Positions 32,022 through 41,285 of a stretch of 64,000 nt of DNA are shown piece by piece. This DNA comes from Flavobacterium fluviale (GTDB taxonomy: Bacteria; Bacteroidota; Bacteroidia; Flavobacteriales; Flavobacteriaceae): assembly GCF_003312915.1 (NCBI RefSeq), contig NZ_CP030261.1, positions 3,038,001 to 3,102,000 of the forward strand, given 5' to 3'. Every line of letters starts with the position of its first letter. The first letter of the stretch is position 1. Made by a program: the position numbers and the translations under genes. Below the pieces are notes generated by a model that saw only the letters and a list, made by a program, of their open reading frames with translations, was not told where the DNA came from and made no database searches.

Positions 32022-34445
32022 TTATTCGTATTTTAAATATTTTAAGACATCCCCTTTTGTGGCTTGATAAGCTCGGGAAAGAACTACGGAGAGCGTTAAT
32101 ACTAATAAAACTGTAAAACCAATTATAAATGGAGAAATTGAAATAGAAATTCTATAGGCGAAATTTTCTAGCCATTTGTTTAATAGGTAATAGACAGGGA
32201 ATAAAGCAATAAAAAATCCTACTATGCTAAAAAGAATATATTGTTTGCAAAGCTCTTTTAGTAAAATCATGGTTTCGGCACCAAGTGTTTTTCGAATAGC
32301 AATTTCTTTCATTCGTCTTTCGATTGAGTACGAAGCCAAAGCAAATAATCCGATTAGAGCAATAACAACAACTATTATATTTAGTAGAGAAAAAAGATTC
32401 TTTTGTTTCACATAAGCACTATAAGACCTTTTATATTCTTTATCTACAAAATCATATTCAAAAGGATAATCAGAATCGATTTTCTTTGTCCATACATTTT
32501 CTATAGAGGCAATAGTCTGCTGCATAGTTTTAGGATCGGCCGTTACATAGATGTTATTCACAAGGCTGTTAAACCACGGAATACTTTTAAAATGAAATAT
32601 TGATAGTGGAGGAATAGCTTCACCAGGATTTCCTATATCAAAATCTTTTACAACTCCTACGATAATTACTTCTTTTCCGTCCCAGTTTATTTTTTTTCCT
32701 ATCGGATCTTTTTCATTCAATAATTTTAAAGCAGTTTCGTTAATCAGCATCGAATTAATAGTATCCTGAGAATATTCGGGCTGTAAATAGCGGCCTTTGA
32801 CTAGTTTTATTTTCATCATTTCAAGAAGTCCAAAGTCTACAGGAACATTATTTCCGTCGATATTGATATCTTTATGATGATATGAAATTACAGACTTTGC
32901 TCCGTTTCCCATAACAAATCCACCGCCTGCAACTTGTTTAACACCTTTTATGTGAAGCAGCTGATTTTTGATACTAGTATATTTTTTAAATCGCATCTCA
33001 TCTGTAATTTTTTCTCCATATATATTTCGATATGAAATATTGAGAACTTGATTTCCATTGAAACCTAATTCTTTTGAATTCATGTAATCAATCTGCTCAT
33101 TTACGATATAAGACCCAACAATAAAGAAAGCAGCTACGGCAAATTGAAAGATCAACATTCCGTTTCGAAGCCATACTCCATTTTTACTTCTCATAAAATT
33201 CCCCCTTAAAACCTTTAAAACCTCAAAATTAGAGACATAAACAGCAGGCAGTATTCCTGCTGCCAGCACAATTATTATAAAAATAACAGCTAACTGCAAA
33301 TAGAATTGTCCACCTTTTAATACAAGAGTTTTTTCTAAAAAAACATTATAATAGGGAATTGAAATTTCAACAATTACAAGAGATATTAAAATAGAAAACA
33401 GTAAAATTATTGTCGTTTCAAAAATAAATTGCTGCACAATATTCGCTTTAGAAGCACCAATAACTTTTCGCACACCAATTTCTTTAGCTCTTTTTATAGC
33501 GTTTGCTGTAGCAGAATTAACATAATTAACAATAGACAATATCAGTATCAAAATGGATAATCCAACAAAAATCAATAGAAGCTGGTAATTTCCGTTAACT
33601 TCTACAAGACCGCCGGTTTTTGTATGCAGACGAATAGAAGACAAAGGTTCGAGATGAGGTTTTACTTCTCCAAATTTTTTAATGAACTCTTCTGGAGTCA
33701 ATCCTTGAAATTTGGCTCGTGGCGCCGTCATGTTATCGTAATAAATCTTAGACAAACTCTTTGTAACCAATACTGCATCAGCGGGATTTTTTAGTTTTAA
33801 TAAAAGAACAAATTGAAAATTTCCCCATTGCTGAATAGTGTTTTTTATTTTGGAATCCATAAAGTTAACTACGCAGGAGGGATTTACAATCGATTTTTTA
33901 TCCAGTTTGTAAACACCCCTAACAATCATAATCTGATCTTTTAAAACTATTTTTTTTCCAAGTGCGGTTTCATTTCCAAATAGCTGTGCAGCCAAATTTT
34001 CAGACAAACAAATACTATTGCTGTCTGCTAAACCTGTTTTGGCATTCCCTTCTATAAATTGATACGGGAAAAAGTCAAAAAAGCTTTTTTGTGCCACAAG
34101 AACTTTGTCTGACTGTACTTTTTTACCATTAAAATGAATGATTTCGTCATCGTAATTTCCGTTTACATAACAATAAGAATCTACTTCAGGGCTTACATTT
34201 TTAATAGCAGAACCAATTGGCGCCGAACTGGATGCCCAAAATGTTTTTGGATCCATTTGATTAGCGACTAAAAAGACATTTTCCTTATTAGGATTCCAGT
34301 CATCATAAGAATGTTCATCATTCCAATAAAGAATCGCAAAAATCAAACCTGCAATTCCTATGGATAATCCCAAAACATTCAAAATCGAAAACAACTTATT
34401 GTTTTTGATATGGTATATAAATATTCGTATATAATTTTGAATCAT
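32022..34445 (-). CDS. ABC transporter permease, MacB/FtsX-type (paralogue 2)
   Basis: An 807-residue MacB-like permease with a duplicated FtsX unit: N-terminal helix (about 20-40), a MacB periplasmic core domain, three central helices ending near 415 (RAKEIGVRKVIGASKANIVQQFIFET is the coupling loop), a linker helix pair (about 430-450), a second periplasmic domain, and three C-terminal helices (IERRMKEIAIRKTLGAETMILLKELCKQY). Such mechanotransmission transporters export peptides or lipids or transmit conformational energy. It is adjacent (1 base) to and clearly homologous with the gene at 34447. Both share the ATPase at 36887. Confidence 0.87.
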   Translation of the reverse strand: MIQNYIRIFIYHIKNNKLFSILNVLGLSIGIAGLIFAILYWNDEHSYDDWNPNKENVFLVANQMDPKTFWASSSAPIGSAIKNVSPEVDSYCYVNGNYDDEIIHFNGKKVQSDKVLVAQKSFFDFFPYQFIEGNAKTGLADSNSICLSENLAAQLFGNETALGKKIVLKDQIMIVRGVYKLDKKSIVNPSCVVNFMDSKIKNTIQQWGNFQFVLLLKLKNPADAVLVTKSLSKIYYDNMTAPRAKFQGLTPEEFIKKFGEVKPHLEPLSSIRLHTKTGGLVEVNGNYQLLLIFVGLSILILILSIVNYVNSATANAIKRAKEIGVRKVIGASKANIVQQFIFETTIILLFSILISLVIVEISIPYYNVFLEKTLVLKGGQFYLQLAVIFIIIVLAAGILPAVYVSNFEVLKVLRGNFMRSKNGVWLRNGMLIFQFAVAAFFIVGSYIVNEQIDYMNSKELGFNGNQVLNISYRNIYGEKITDEMRFKKYTSIKNQLLHIKGVKQVAGGGFVMGNGAKSVISYHHKDINIDGNNVPVDFGLLEMMKIKLVKGRYLQPEYSQDTINSMLINETALKLLNEKDPIGKKINWDGKEVIIVGVVKDFDIGNPGEAIPPLSIFHFKSIPWFNSLVNNIYVTADPKTMQQTIASIENVWTKKIDSDYPFEYDFVDKEYKRSYSAYVKQKNLFSLLNIIVVVIALIGLFALASYSIERRMKEIAIRKTLGAETMILLKELCKQYILFSIVGFFIALFPVYYLLNKWLENFAYRISISISPFIIGFTVLLVLTLSVVLSRAYQATKGDVLKYLKYE

Positions 34446-34446
34446 G

Positions 34447-36882
34447 TTATTCGTATTTTAGATATTTTAAAACATCGACTTTTGTGGCTTGATAAGTGCG
34501 TGACAATACCACAATTAGGGTTAAGGATAATAAAACTATGAAACCAATTAGGAACGGATAAACAGAAATCTCTATTCTAAACACAAAATCTTCAAGCCAT
34601 TTGTTTAGCAGATAGTAAACAGGAAACAAGGAAATTAAAAAGCCTGTAAGGCATAGAATGATATACTGTTTAGAAAGTTCTTTTAGTAAAACAGGGGTTT
34701 CGGCACCGAGAGTTTTTCTAATGGCGATTTCTTTCATTCGGCCTTGAATAGAATAAGAAGCCAAGGCAAAAAGTCCAAAAAGGGCAATGAGAATTACGAT
34801 GACATTCAATAATGAAAAGAGATTTTTCTGATTCACGTATTCTTTATAATTTCTGGCGTAAGCTTTATCAACAAAATCATAATGAAAAGGATAATCTGAA
34901 TCGATGTTTTTCTGCCAAAATTTTTCAAGGACAGCAATTGTATTTTGTATATCGTTTGGTTTAACTTTTACAAAAATATGGTTGACATTCAAATTCATCC
35001 AATCGACGGTTTTGAGATGAAAAAATACCATGGGCGGAATGTTTGCTTTTGGTCCCCAGAGATTAAAATCTTTTACAACTCCAACAATTTTAAGTTTTTG
35101 CTGATTCCATTGCACAATTTTACCAATCGGGTTTTTCTCATTCATTAATTTCAATGCTGTTTCGTTTAGCATCACAGTATCAATACTATCCGAAGCAATT
35201 TGATTACTAAAATAGCGTCCTTCTTTTAATTTAATCTTGAGCATTTCCAGCATACCATAATCAACTCCCATATTTTGACCCTGAATAACTCTATCATTAT
35301 AGTTAAAAGTGGATGAGGTGCTGCCTCCTGTTGCGAATGAAAAAGCACCTGTACTTACTTGCGAAACGCCCTTAATTTTTGAAATTTCGTGCTTTAGAGT
35401 TTCATATCTTTTATATAATCTTTCGTCGGCCTTAGGATCATTATTATCAAAATAAGGCTTTTTATATCTTATTTCTAAAACCTGATCGCCTTTAAAGCCT
35501 AAATCTCTTTCATTTAAAAACTGCACTTGCTCGTAAACAATATATGATCCTATTATAAAGAAGAAGGCAATAGAGAATTGCAACACTAATATTCCATTTC
35601 GAAGCCATATGCCGCTTTTACTTCTGCTAAAGTTTCCTTTGAGTACTTTTAAGCTTTCGAAATTCGAAATATAAACCGCAGGAAAAATTCCGGCAATAAT
35701 AACCGTAATAATAAAGATGACTATTAACTCATAAAAAAAATATTGGCTTGTAATGCTCAGATTTTTTTCTAGAAAATTATTGTAAAAAGGCAGTGATAAT
35801 TCAACTATAACTAAAGACAAAAGAATTGCGAAGGCGGTTGTAATAGTTGTTTCGAAAAGAAATTGTAAAACAATATTCCCGTTTGTTGCACCAACGATTT
35901 TTCGAACTCCAACTTCTTTGGCTCTTTTTATGGCATTTGCAGTGGCTAAATTAATGTAATTGAATAAAGACAAAATTAAAATTAGAAAAGAAAGTGCCAT
36001 CATAATCAATAAAAACTGATAATTTCCCTTGCCTTCAGCGTAACCGTCTGTAATTGAATGCAATCTGGCATCTTTTAATGGTTCGAGAAATATTTTCATT
36101 TTCTCAACACCATTTTTTTTCTGCCATTCTTTAATTGTCAAGCCTTCTTGTTTGGCCCATTTTACAGTTCGATTTTGGTAAAGTAAATTTTCCATTTTAG
36201 CCTTCACTTTCTCAGCGTCTGCAGTATTTTGTAATTTCAGTAATAGTCCATAACTAAAATTTCCCCAATTGTCTTTTTCAGTATGCAAACGTTCCTCTAT
36301 AAGATTTGTAACAGCATCTGGGGCCGTAGAAGATTTTCCAGGAATGGTATATACGCCCGTAATAATTAGTTTTTTATCGTAAAAAGTAATTGTTTTATCA
36401 AGTACATCGACGTTTCCAAATAAGCGTAAAGCTGTATTTTTGGAGATAACGATACAAGTTTCATCTCTTAATGCTGTTTTCGAGTTTCCTTTTATAAAAT
36501 TAAAAGGAAACATTTCAAAAAAGGTTTTTTGAGCGTCGGTTACTTTGCAAATTTCTTTTTTATTTCCAGCTTGAAGTATTTTATCTCCGTACCAGGTATC
36601 TAGATAGCAATAACTTTCAATTTCCTTAAAATCGGTTTTAAAATAATCTTCAAATGAAGAGACATTGGTTGACCAAAAATTATCTGCACTAACCTGACTT
36701 ATAGATTGAAAAACGACTTCCTTATTAGGATTCCAGTCATTGTAGCTTTGTTCGTCATTCCAATACAAAATCGAAAAGATTAAACCAGCAATGCCAATAC
36801 TCAAGCCCAAAATGTTTAAAGCGGTAAAGAACTTGTTGTTTTTGAGATGGAAAATAAATGTATTAATCCAATTTTTAAGCAT
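34447..36882 (-). CDS. ABC transporter permease, MacB/FtsX-type (paralogue 1)
   Basis: An 811-residue paralogue of the following gene, with the same layout: IFHLKNNKFFTALNILGLSIGIAGLIFSILYWNDEQSYNDWNP at the N-terminus, coupling loops RAKEVGVRKIVGATNGNIVLQFLFET and QGRMKEIAIRKTLGAETPVLLKELSKQY, and about eight membrane helices with two periplasmic parts. It is 4 bases downstream of the ATPase gene. The two permeases may form a heterodimer or alternative homodimers with the ATPase. No MacA-type membrane fusion protein is encoded in this cluster. Confidence 0.87.
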   Translation of the reverse strand: MLKNWINTFIFHLKNNKFFTALNILGLSIGIAGLIFSILYWNDEQSYNDWNPNKEVVFQSISQVSADNFWSTNVSSFEDYFKTDFKEIESYCYLDTWYGDKILQAGNKKEICKVTDAQKTFFEMFPFNFIKGNSKTALRDETCIVISKNTALRLFGNVDVLDKTITFYDKKLIITGVYTIPGKSSTAPDAVTNLIEERLHTEKDNWGNFSYGLLLKLQNTADAEKVKAKMENLLYQNRTVKWAKQEGLTIKEWQKKNGVEKMKIFLEPLKDARLHSITDGYAEGKGNYQFLLIMMALSFLILILSLFNYINLATANAIKRAKEVGVRKIVGATNGNIVLQFLFETTITTAFAILLSLVIVELSLPFYNNFLEKNLSITSQYFFYELIVIFIITVIIAGIFPAVYISNFESLKVLKGNFSRSKSGIWLRNGILVLQFSIAFFFIIGSYIVYEQVQFLNERDLGFKGDQVLEIRYKKPYFDNNDPKADERLYKRYETLKHEISKIKGVSQVSTGAFSFATGGSTSSTFNYNDRVIQGQNMGVDYGMLEMLKIKLKEGRYFSNQIASDSIDTVMLNETALKLMNEKNPIGKIVQWNQQKLKIVGVVKDFNLWGPKANIPPMVFFHLKTVDWMNLNVNHIFVKVKPNDIQNTIAVLEKFWQKNIDSDYPFHYDFVDKAYARNYKEYVNQKNLFSLLNVIVILIALFGLFALASYSIQGRMKEIAIRKTLGAETPVLLKELSKQYIILCLTGFLISLFPVYYLLNKWLEDFVFRIEISVYPFLIGFIVLLSLTLIVVLSRTYQATKVDVLKYLKYE

Positions 36883-36886
36883 CGTT

Positions 36887-37597
36887 TTAGTTTTTAGAAG
36901 TTACCAAAACATCCACATTTCTATGATTTAATTTTTCAGAAAGAATCATTCCGTCCTTCATTAAAATTGTCCTCTGCGAAAAAGAAGCATCATAATCAGA
37001 GTGCGTTACCATTAAGATTGTTGCACCGTTGGCATGTAAATCTGTCAATAATTCCATTACCTCATTACCGTTTTTGCTGTCCAGATTTCCTGTCGGCTCA
37101 TCGGCCAGAATAATTTTTGGATTATTGATTAAAGCTCTAGCCACGGCAACACGCTGTTGTTGCCCGCCCGAAAGCTGTTGTGGAAAATGCTTTAGACGAT
37201 GTGAAATTCCTAGTTTGTCTGCAATAGCATTTACTTTTTTCTTTCTCTCGGCAGAAGGAACATTATTATAAATCAGCGGTAATTCTATATTATCATAAAC
37301 CGATAATTCGTCAATTAGATTGAAATTCTGAAAGATGAATCCGATGTTTTCTTTTCTGGCTTGCGACTTTGCTTTTTCTTTTAAGCCGATCATTTCCTGA
37401 TCTAATAATTTATAACTTCCGTCAGAAGCGCTGTCCAAAAGTCCGATGATGTTCAGTAATGTGGATTTTCCGCTTCCAGAAGGTCCCATAATCGAAACAA
37501 AATCGCCTTGGTTGATTGTTAATGAAATTTCGCTTAATGCTCTGGTTTCTAATTCTTCTGTTCTAAATACTTTTGAAAGCTTTGTAATACTAATCAT
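36887..37597 (-). CDS. ABC transporter ATP-binding protein, MacB/LolD-like
   Basis: A 236-residue ATPase. Walker [10 protein letters not shown] at 38-46, Q-loop in [10 protein letters not shown], signature LSGGQQQR, Walker B/E in [12 protein letters not shown], and switch histidine in MVTHSD. It powers the two MacB-type permeases encoded directly downstream on the minus strand. It is the first gene of the operon and is divergent from an NtrC-type regulator gene, with a sigma-54-like promoter candidate in the gap. Confidence 0.93.
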   Translation of the reverse strand: MISITKLSKVFRTEELETRALSEISLTINQGDFVSIMGPSGSGKSTLLNIIGLLDSASDGSYKLLDQEMIGLKEKAKSQARKENIGFIFQNFNLIDELSVYDNIELPLIYNNVPSAERKKKVNAIADKLGISHRLKHFPQQLSGGQQQRVAVARALINNPKIILADEPTGNLDSKNGNEVMELLTDLHANGATILMVTHSDYDASFSQRTILMKDGMILSEKLNHRNVDVLVTSKN

Positions 37598-37766
37598 AAT
37601 TGGTGTTTTTGATTTTTGATTGATTTTCTATTTAAAATTTAATGCTTTCAAAAGTGAAAGAAACAAGTTTGAAAATTAAGACAATTTACATTGTAATTTG
37701 TACCTAATTATTTTGTTATTTTAACTTTCGAAAGGCTTTAATAATTAATGATTTACCAGTTTTAAT

Positions 37767-37858
37767 GTGATTTTCGTGCCAATAATTTAAACGTTGTAAC
37801 TGCTTTGTTTTTAATGTTTTATTTATTGAAAAAAATCTAAACTGTCCACAAATGGACA
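37767..37858 (-). promoter_or_regulatory. Candidate sigma-54 promoter and NtrC-type enhancer for the ABC operon
   Basis: On the minus strand TTGGCAC (37776-37782) matches the -24 element of sigma-54 promoters; at the required spacing is TCAC (37767-37770) instead of the consensus TTGC. Upstream of it, TGTCCA-CAAA-TGGACA (37843-37858) is a perfect 6-4-6 inverted repeat about 60 bases further, a fitting place for an activator of the NtrC class. The palindrome also lies 25 bases in front of the regulator's own ATG. Confidence 0.5.
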
Positions 37859-37882
37859 CCTTTCGTCCAAAACCGAACAACA

Positions 37883-39232
37883 ATGAAAAAGACAAACGCA
37901 TCTATTTTAATCATAGACGATCAGGAAGACATACTTTTTGCGTCGAAAGTTTACCTGAAAAAGTATTTTGAAAACATTTATACACTCAATAATCCAAAAA
38001 ATATTGTCGAATTACTGGCAAAAAATACCATAGATGTTGTTTTATTGGACATGAATTACAGGATAGGTTTTGAAGATGGGAGAGAAGGTTTGTACTTATT
38101 AAAAGAAATAAAGACACTTTCGCCCAAAACAGTCGTCATTTTAATGACTGCGTTTGGAAAAGTAGAAACTGCTGTTGAAGGTTTAAAGTCGGGTGCTTTT
38201 GATTATATTTTAAAGCCTTGGGAAAACAAAAAACTCTTAGAATCGGTTAAACAAGCCGTAGATAAATCTCGTAAAGAACAACGAAAAGTTAAAGATATTG
38301 AGATTAAAAACGACTTTTTTATAGGCAGTTCTGAGATTATTAAAAAGGCTTATTCGCTGGCAGATAAAGTGGCAAAAACCGATGCCAATGTTTTGATTTT
38401 GGGTGAAAACGGAACGGGGAAATTTGTTCTGGCGCATCATATTTATTCGCAGTCTGACAGAAAAAACCAGCCTTTTATTGCGGTTGATTTAGGTTCTTTA
38501 AATTCTAACATTTTCGAAAGCGAATTATTTGGTTACGCAAAAGGCGCTTTTACAGATGCCAAAACAGATACACCCGGACGTTTTGAAATGGCGCAGAACG
38601 GAACTATTTTTCTAGATGAAATAGGAAATGTACCGCTTCATTTACAATCTAAATTACTACAGGTTATTCAAACCAAAACCGTAACCAGATTAGGCGAAAC
38701 AAAAGCAAGACCTTTAAACGTTAGAATTATTACAGCAACCAATTTGAATTTAAAATTGGAAGTGGCGGATAAAAACTTCCGTGAAGACTTGTATTATCGC
38801 ATAAATACGATGGAAATTATACTGCCCCCATTGCGCGAAAGAAACGAAGATAAAATCCCGCTTGCCGAATATCTTTTGGATAAAATGATTGAAAAATACG
38901 GAAGGGATGAAATTTCTTTTGATAAAAAAGTTTTAGAACAAATTGAAAAACATGCTTGGAACGGAAACATCCGCGAAATGGAAAATAAAATCGAGCGTGC
39001 TGTTATTCTTTGCGAAAACAACATCATTACAATTTCGGATCTGGATTTAGATTTTATAACGCCTTATGAAGATCACTCAGATGATATCCAGCTTTCTTCT
39101 ATTGAAAAAGCAACTGTCGAAAAGGCGCTTCTTAAAAACAATAATAACATTAGTAAAACTGCCGAGGAATTGGGACTTTCAAGAGGTGCTTTATACCGAC
39201 GTTTAGAAAAATATAATATCAATATCAGCTAA
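37883..39232 (+). CDS. NtrC family sigma-54-dependent response regulator
   Basis: A 449-residue regulator. Receiver domain 1-125 (D12-D13 acidic pair, phospho-acceptor D56 in VVLLDMN), AAA+ domain about 145-375 with Walker A GENGTGK at 174-180, and Walker B FLDEIGNVP, then a Fis-type helix-turn-helix at about 408-446 (EKALLKNNNNISKTAEELGLSRGALYRRLEKY). The sigma-54 contact loop reads GAFTDA (221-226) instead of GAFTGA. It should activate sigma-54 promoters on phosphorylation by the kinase encoded one base downstream, probably the divergent ABC operon. Confidence 0.92.
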   Translation: MKKTNASILIIDDQEDILFASKVYLKKYFENIYTLNNPKNIVELLAKNTIDVVLLDMNYRIGFEDGREGLYLLKEIKTLSPKTVVILMTAFGKVETAVEGLKSGAFDYILKPWENKKLLESVKQAVDKSRKEQRKVKDIEIKNDFFIGSSEIIKKAYSLADKVAKTDANVLILGENGTGKFVLAHHIYSQSDRKNQPFIAVDLGSLNSNIFESELFGYAKGAFTDAKTDTPGRFEMAQNGTIFLDEIGNVPLHLQSKLLQVIQTKTVTRLGETKARPLNVRIITATNLNLKLEVADKNFREDLYYRINTMEIILPPLRERNEDKIPLAEYLLDKMIEKYGRDEISFDKKVLEQIEKHAWNGNIREMENKIERAVILCENNIITISDLDLDFITPYEDHSDDIQLSSIEKATVEKALLKNNNNISKTAEELGLSRGALYRRLEKYNINIS

Positions 39233-39233
39233 T

Positions 39234-40568
39234 ATGTTTAAGATTTTACAAACCTATAAACTCCTTTTTCTGCGGTTAATTTTGATTGTGGCAGGAATAG
39301 AATTTTCGATTTATTTCTTTAAAATTGGTTTGCTTTTTACTGGTATTTTCGGGCTTTGCATGGTTTTTCTGCTGGTGCGCGAAATGTATTTTTATGTTCG
39401 AAATTTTGTCATGATCTACGATAAAACAATTGCTTCAATACTTCAGGACGATTTTACTTCAGATTTTTCTAAACATAAATTTAATAGAAGCTATAATGAT
39501 TTGTTCCAATTGTATGAAAAACTGAAAAACAAGCAGAACGAACAGATTTCTAAAGATATTATTTACCGTTCAATCTTAAATAATATCGAAACTGGCGTGG
39601 TCATTTTGCAGAGACAGGAAAAAGACTGGAACATTTTTTTAATGAATGATTACTTTTCAAATCATTTTAATGTGCCAAAAGTTTCAAAATGGAAATATTT
39701 AAAAAATCAGCTTCCTGCCTTATGTGAAATTATTGAAGAGGATGATTTCAACGAAATAAAAACGGCAATCGAAATCAGCATAAACGAACAGCACAAGCAG
39801 ACATTTGTATTGCAGGCGTCGCGTACAGAGATTTTTGAGCAGGATTATTTTATTATTTTATTAGATTCGATTCAGAATGTTGTCGAGAAAAAAGAAAAAG
39901 ACGCCTGGATTAATTTAATGAAAGTGATTTCGCATGAACTTCTCAATTCAATCACGCCAATTCGTTCCATCTGCCAGAATCTTCAGGATTTAGTAGAGCA
40001 GGATTCGCTTTCAACAGAAGATTTAGACGATATAAAAACCAGTGTAGAAACAATGCTCAGACGAAGCGATCATTTGCAGAAGTTTGTTGAAGGTTATCGC
40101 AAATTGGCGATGCTCCCTTCTCCAAAAAAAGAAAAAATCGAATTGCAGGATTTGATCGCTACCTGCCTTAAAATTATGAATCCATTATTCCGAAAAGAGA
40201 ACATTGAAGTTAAAAATACAATTTCGCTCAAATACGAAATAAATGTCGACCCGCAGCAAACAGAACAAGTTTTGATTAATTTGATGACCAACTCAATTAA
40301 TGCATTAGAAAACAGCAGTCTAAAGCAAATTACAATTTCGGCAGAAGCCAAAGAAAATAGGGTTTTTATAAAAATTGCAGACAACGGTAAAGGAATCGAA
40401 AAGGAAATTGAAGACAAAATATTTCTGCCATTTTTTACCACTCGAAACGAAGGTGCGGGTATAGGTTTAACATTATCTAAAAATATTATAGAAGCCCATG
40501 GAGGTTATATTCTCTACAAAAATGAGAAGGAAAAAACTGTTTTTGAAATTTGTTTGATCGAAGAATAA
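39234..40568 (+). CDS. NtrY-like sensor histidine kinase
   Basis: A 444-residue membrane kinase with two N-terminal helices (about 10-28 and 32-54), a PAS-like region (about 108-215), then HisKA with VISHELLNSITPIRSICQNL (H234) and an ATPase domain (NLMTNSINALENS, ADNGKGI, TRNEGAGIGLTLSKNII). No sizeable periplasmic sensor is present, so the signal is probably in the membrane or cytosol. It is cotranscribed with the NtrC-type regulator (1-base gap); this pair divergently next to a MacB-type ABC exporter is a recurrent Bacteroidota arrangement and suggests envelope-stress or peptide sensing (inference). Confidence 0.9.
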   Translation: MFKILQTYKLLFLRLILIVAGIEFSIYFFKIGLLFTGIFGLCMVFLLVREMYFYVRNFVMIYDKTIASILQDDFTSDFSKHKFNRSYNDLFQLYEKLKNKQNEQISKDIIYRSILNNIETGVVILQRQEKDWNIFLMNDYFSNHFNVPKVSKWKYLKNQLPALCEIIEEDDFNEIKTAIEISINEQHKQTFVLQASRTEIFEQDYFIILLDSIQNVVEKKEKDAWINLMKVISHELLNSITPIRSICQNLQDLVEQDSLSTEDLDDIKTSVETMLRRSDHLQKFVEGYRKLAMLPSPKKEKIELQDLIATCLKIMNPLFRKENIEVKNTISLKYEINVDPQQTEQVLINLMTNSINALENSSLKQITISAEAKENRVFIKIADNGKGIEKEIEDKIFLPFFTTRNEGAGIGLTLSKNIIEAHGGYILYKNEKEKTVFEICLIEE

Positions 40569-40631
40569 TTACAAATAATACTTTGATTTTATAAACCTGT
40601 ATTTTTAAAATTATTACTAATGTTTTTTTTC

Positions 40632-40639
40632 TAAATTTG
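40632..40639 (+). promoter_or_regulatory. -7 promoter box of the heme oxygenase/bacteriophytochrome operon
   Basis: TAAATTTG matches TAnnTTTG and lies 46 bases before the heme oxygenase ATG. Confidence 0.55.
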
Positions 40640-40685
40640 TAGAAAGAGTCGACATAGATTCCTCCCAATAAGTAATAGTAAAATA

Positions 40686-41279
40686 ATGAATACAAATTCA
40701 ACTACAGTAGCCTCAAGTTTTCTGAATGATTTGAAAACACAGACTGCCGATTCACATAAAAAATTAGAAGAACTTCCTGTTTCCATGTCCATTATGTCTC
40801 CAGATATGAAAATTGAGGAATACGCTAAATATCTAAATTTAATGCATGACGTTCATGCTGATACTGAAGAAACTGTTTTTCCATTATTTTCTGGACTATT
40901 AGATGATTTGGAACAGAGAAGAAAAAAACAGCTTATTGAAGCTGATCTTTCTTATTTAAACTGTGATGTGACTAGTTTTGAGAAAGTTTTTAAAACTGAA
41001 AATATTTCTATTCCTTTTGCTCTTGGAATTTTATACGTGGTTGAAGGTTCTACACTTGGCGGCAGATTTATTTTGAAAAATGTTTCAAAAGTGCCGCAAC
41101 TTTCTGGAGATAAAGGCGTTTCTTATTTTAATGGTTACGGAGATAAAACAGGAAGTTTTTGGAAATCTTTCCTAAACTTTCTATCAGAATACGAACAACA
41201 GAATAATTGTGGAGATGCTATAATAGAGGGAGCTGTATTTGCTTTTGATAGTATTTATAATCACTTTGAGAGCAGATAA
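40686..41279 (+). CDS. Biliverdin-producing heme oxygenase (BphO-type)
   Basis: A 197-residue protein. The proximal heme ligand is H24 in LKTQTADSHKKLEELP, and the distal helix motif is YVVEGSTLGGRFILKNV, both typical of bacteriophytochrome-associated heme oxygenases. It would open heme to biliverdin, the chromophore of the phytochrome encoded 6 bases downstream. The combination of the two makes an autonomous red/far-red photoreceptor unit. A BphO-type enzyme rather than an iron-scavenging HmuO is favoured by the gene context. Confidence 0.92.
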   Translation: MNTNSTTVASSFLNDLKTQTADSHKKLEELPVSMSIMSPDMKIEEYAKYLNLMHDVHADTEETVFPLFSGLLDDLEQRRKKQLIEADLSYLNCDVTSFEKVFKTENISIPFALGILYVVEGSTLGGRFILKNVSKVPQLSGDKGVSYFNGYGDKTGSFWKSFLNFLSEYEQQNNCGDAIIEGAVFAFDSIYNHFESR

Positions 41280-41285
41280 AAAAGA

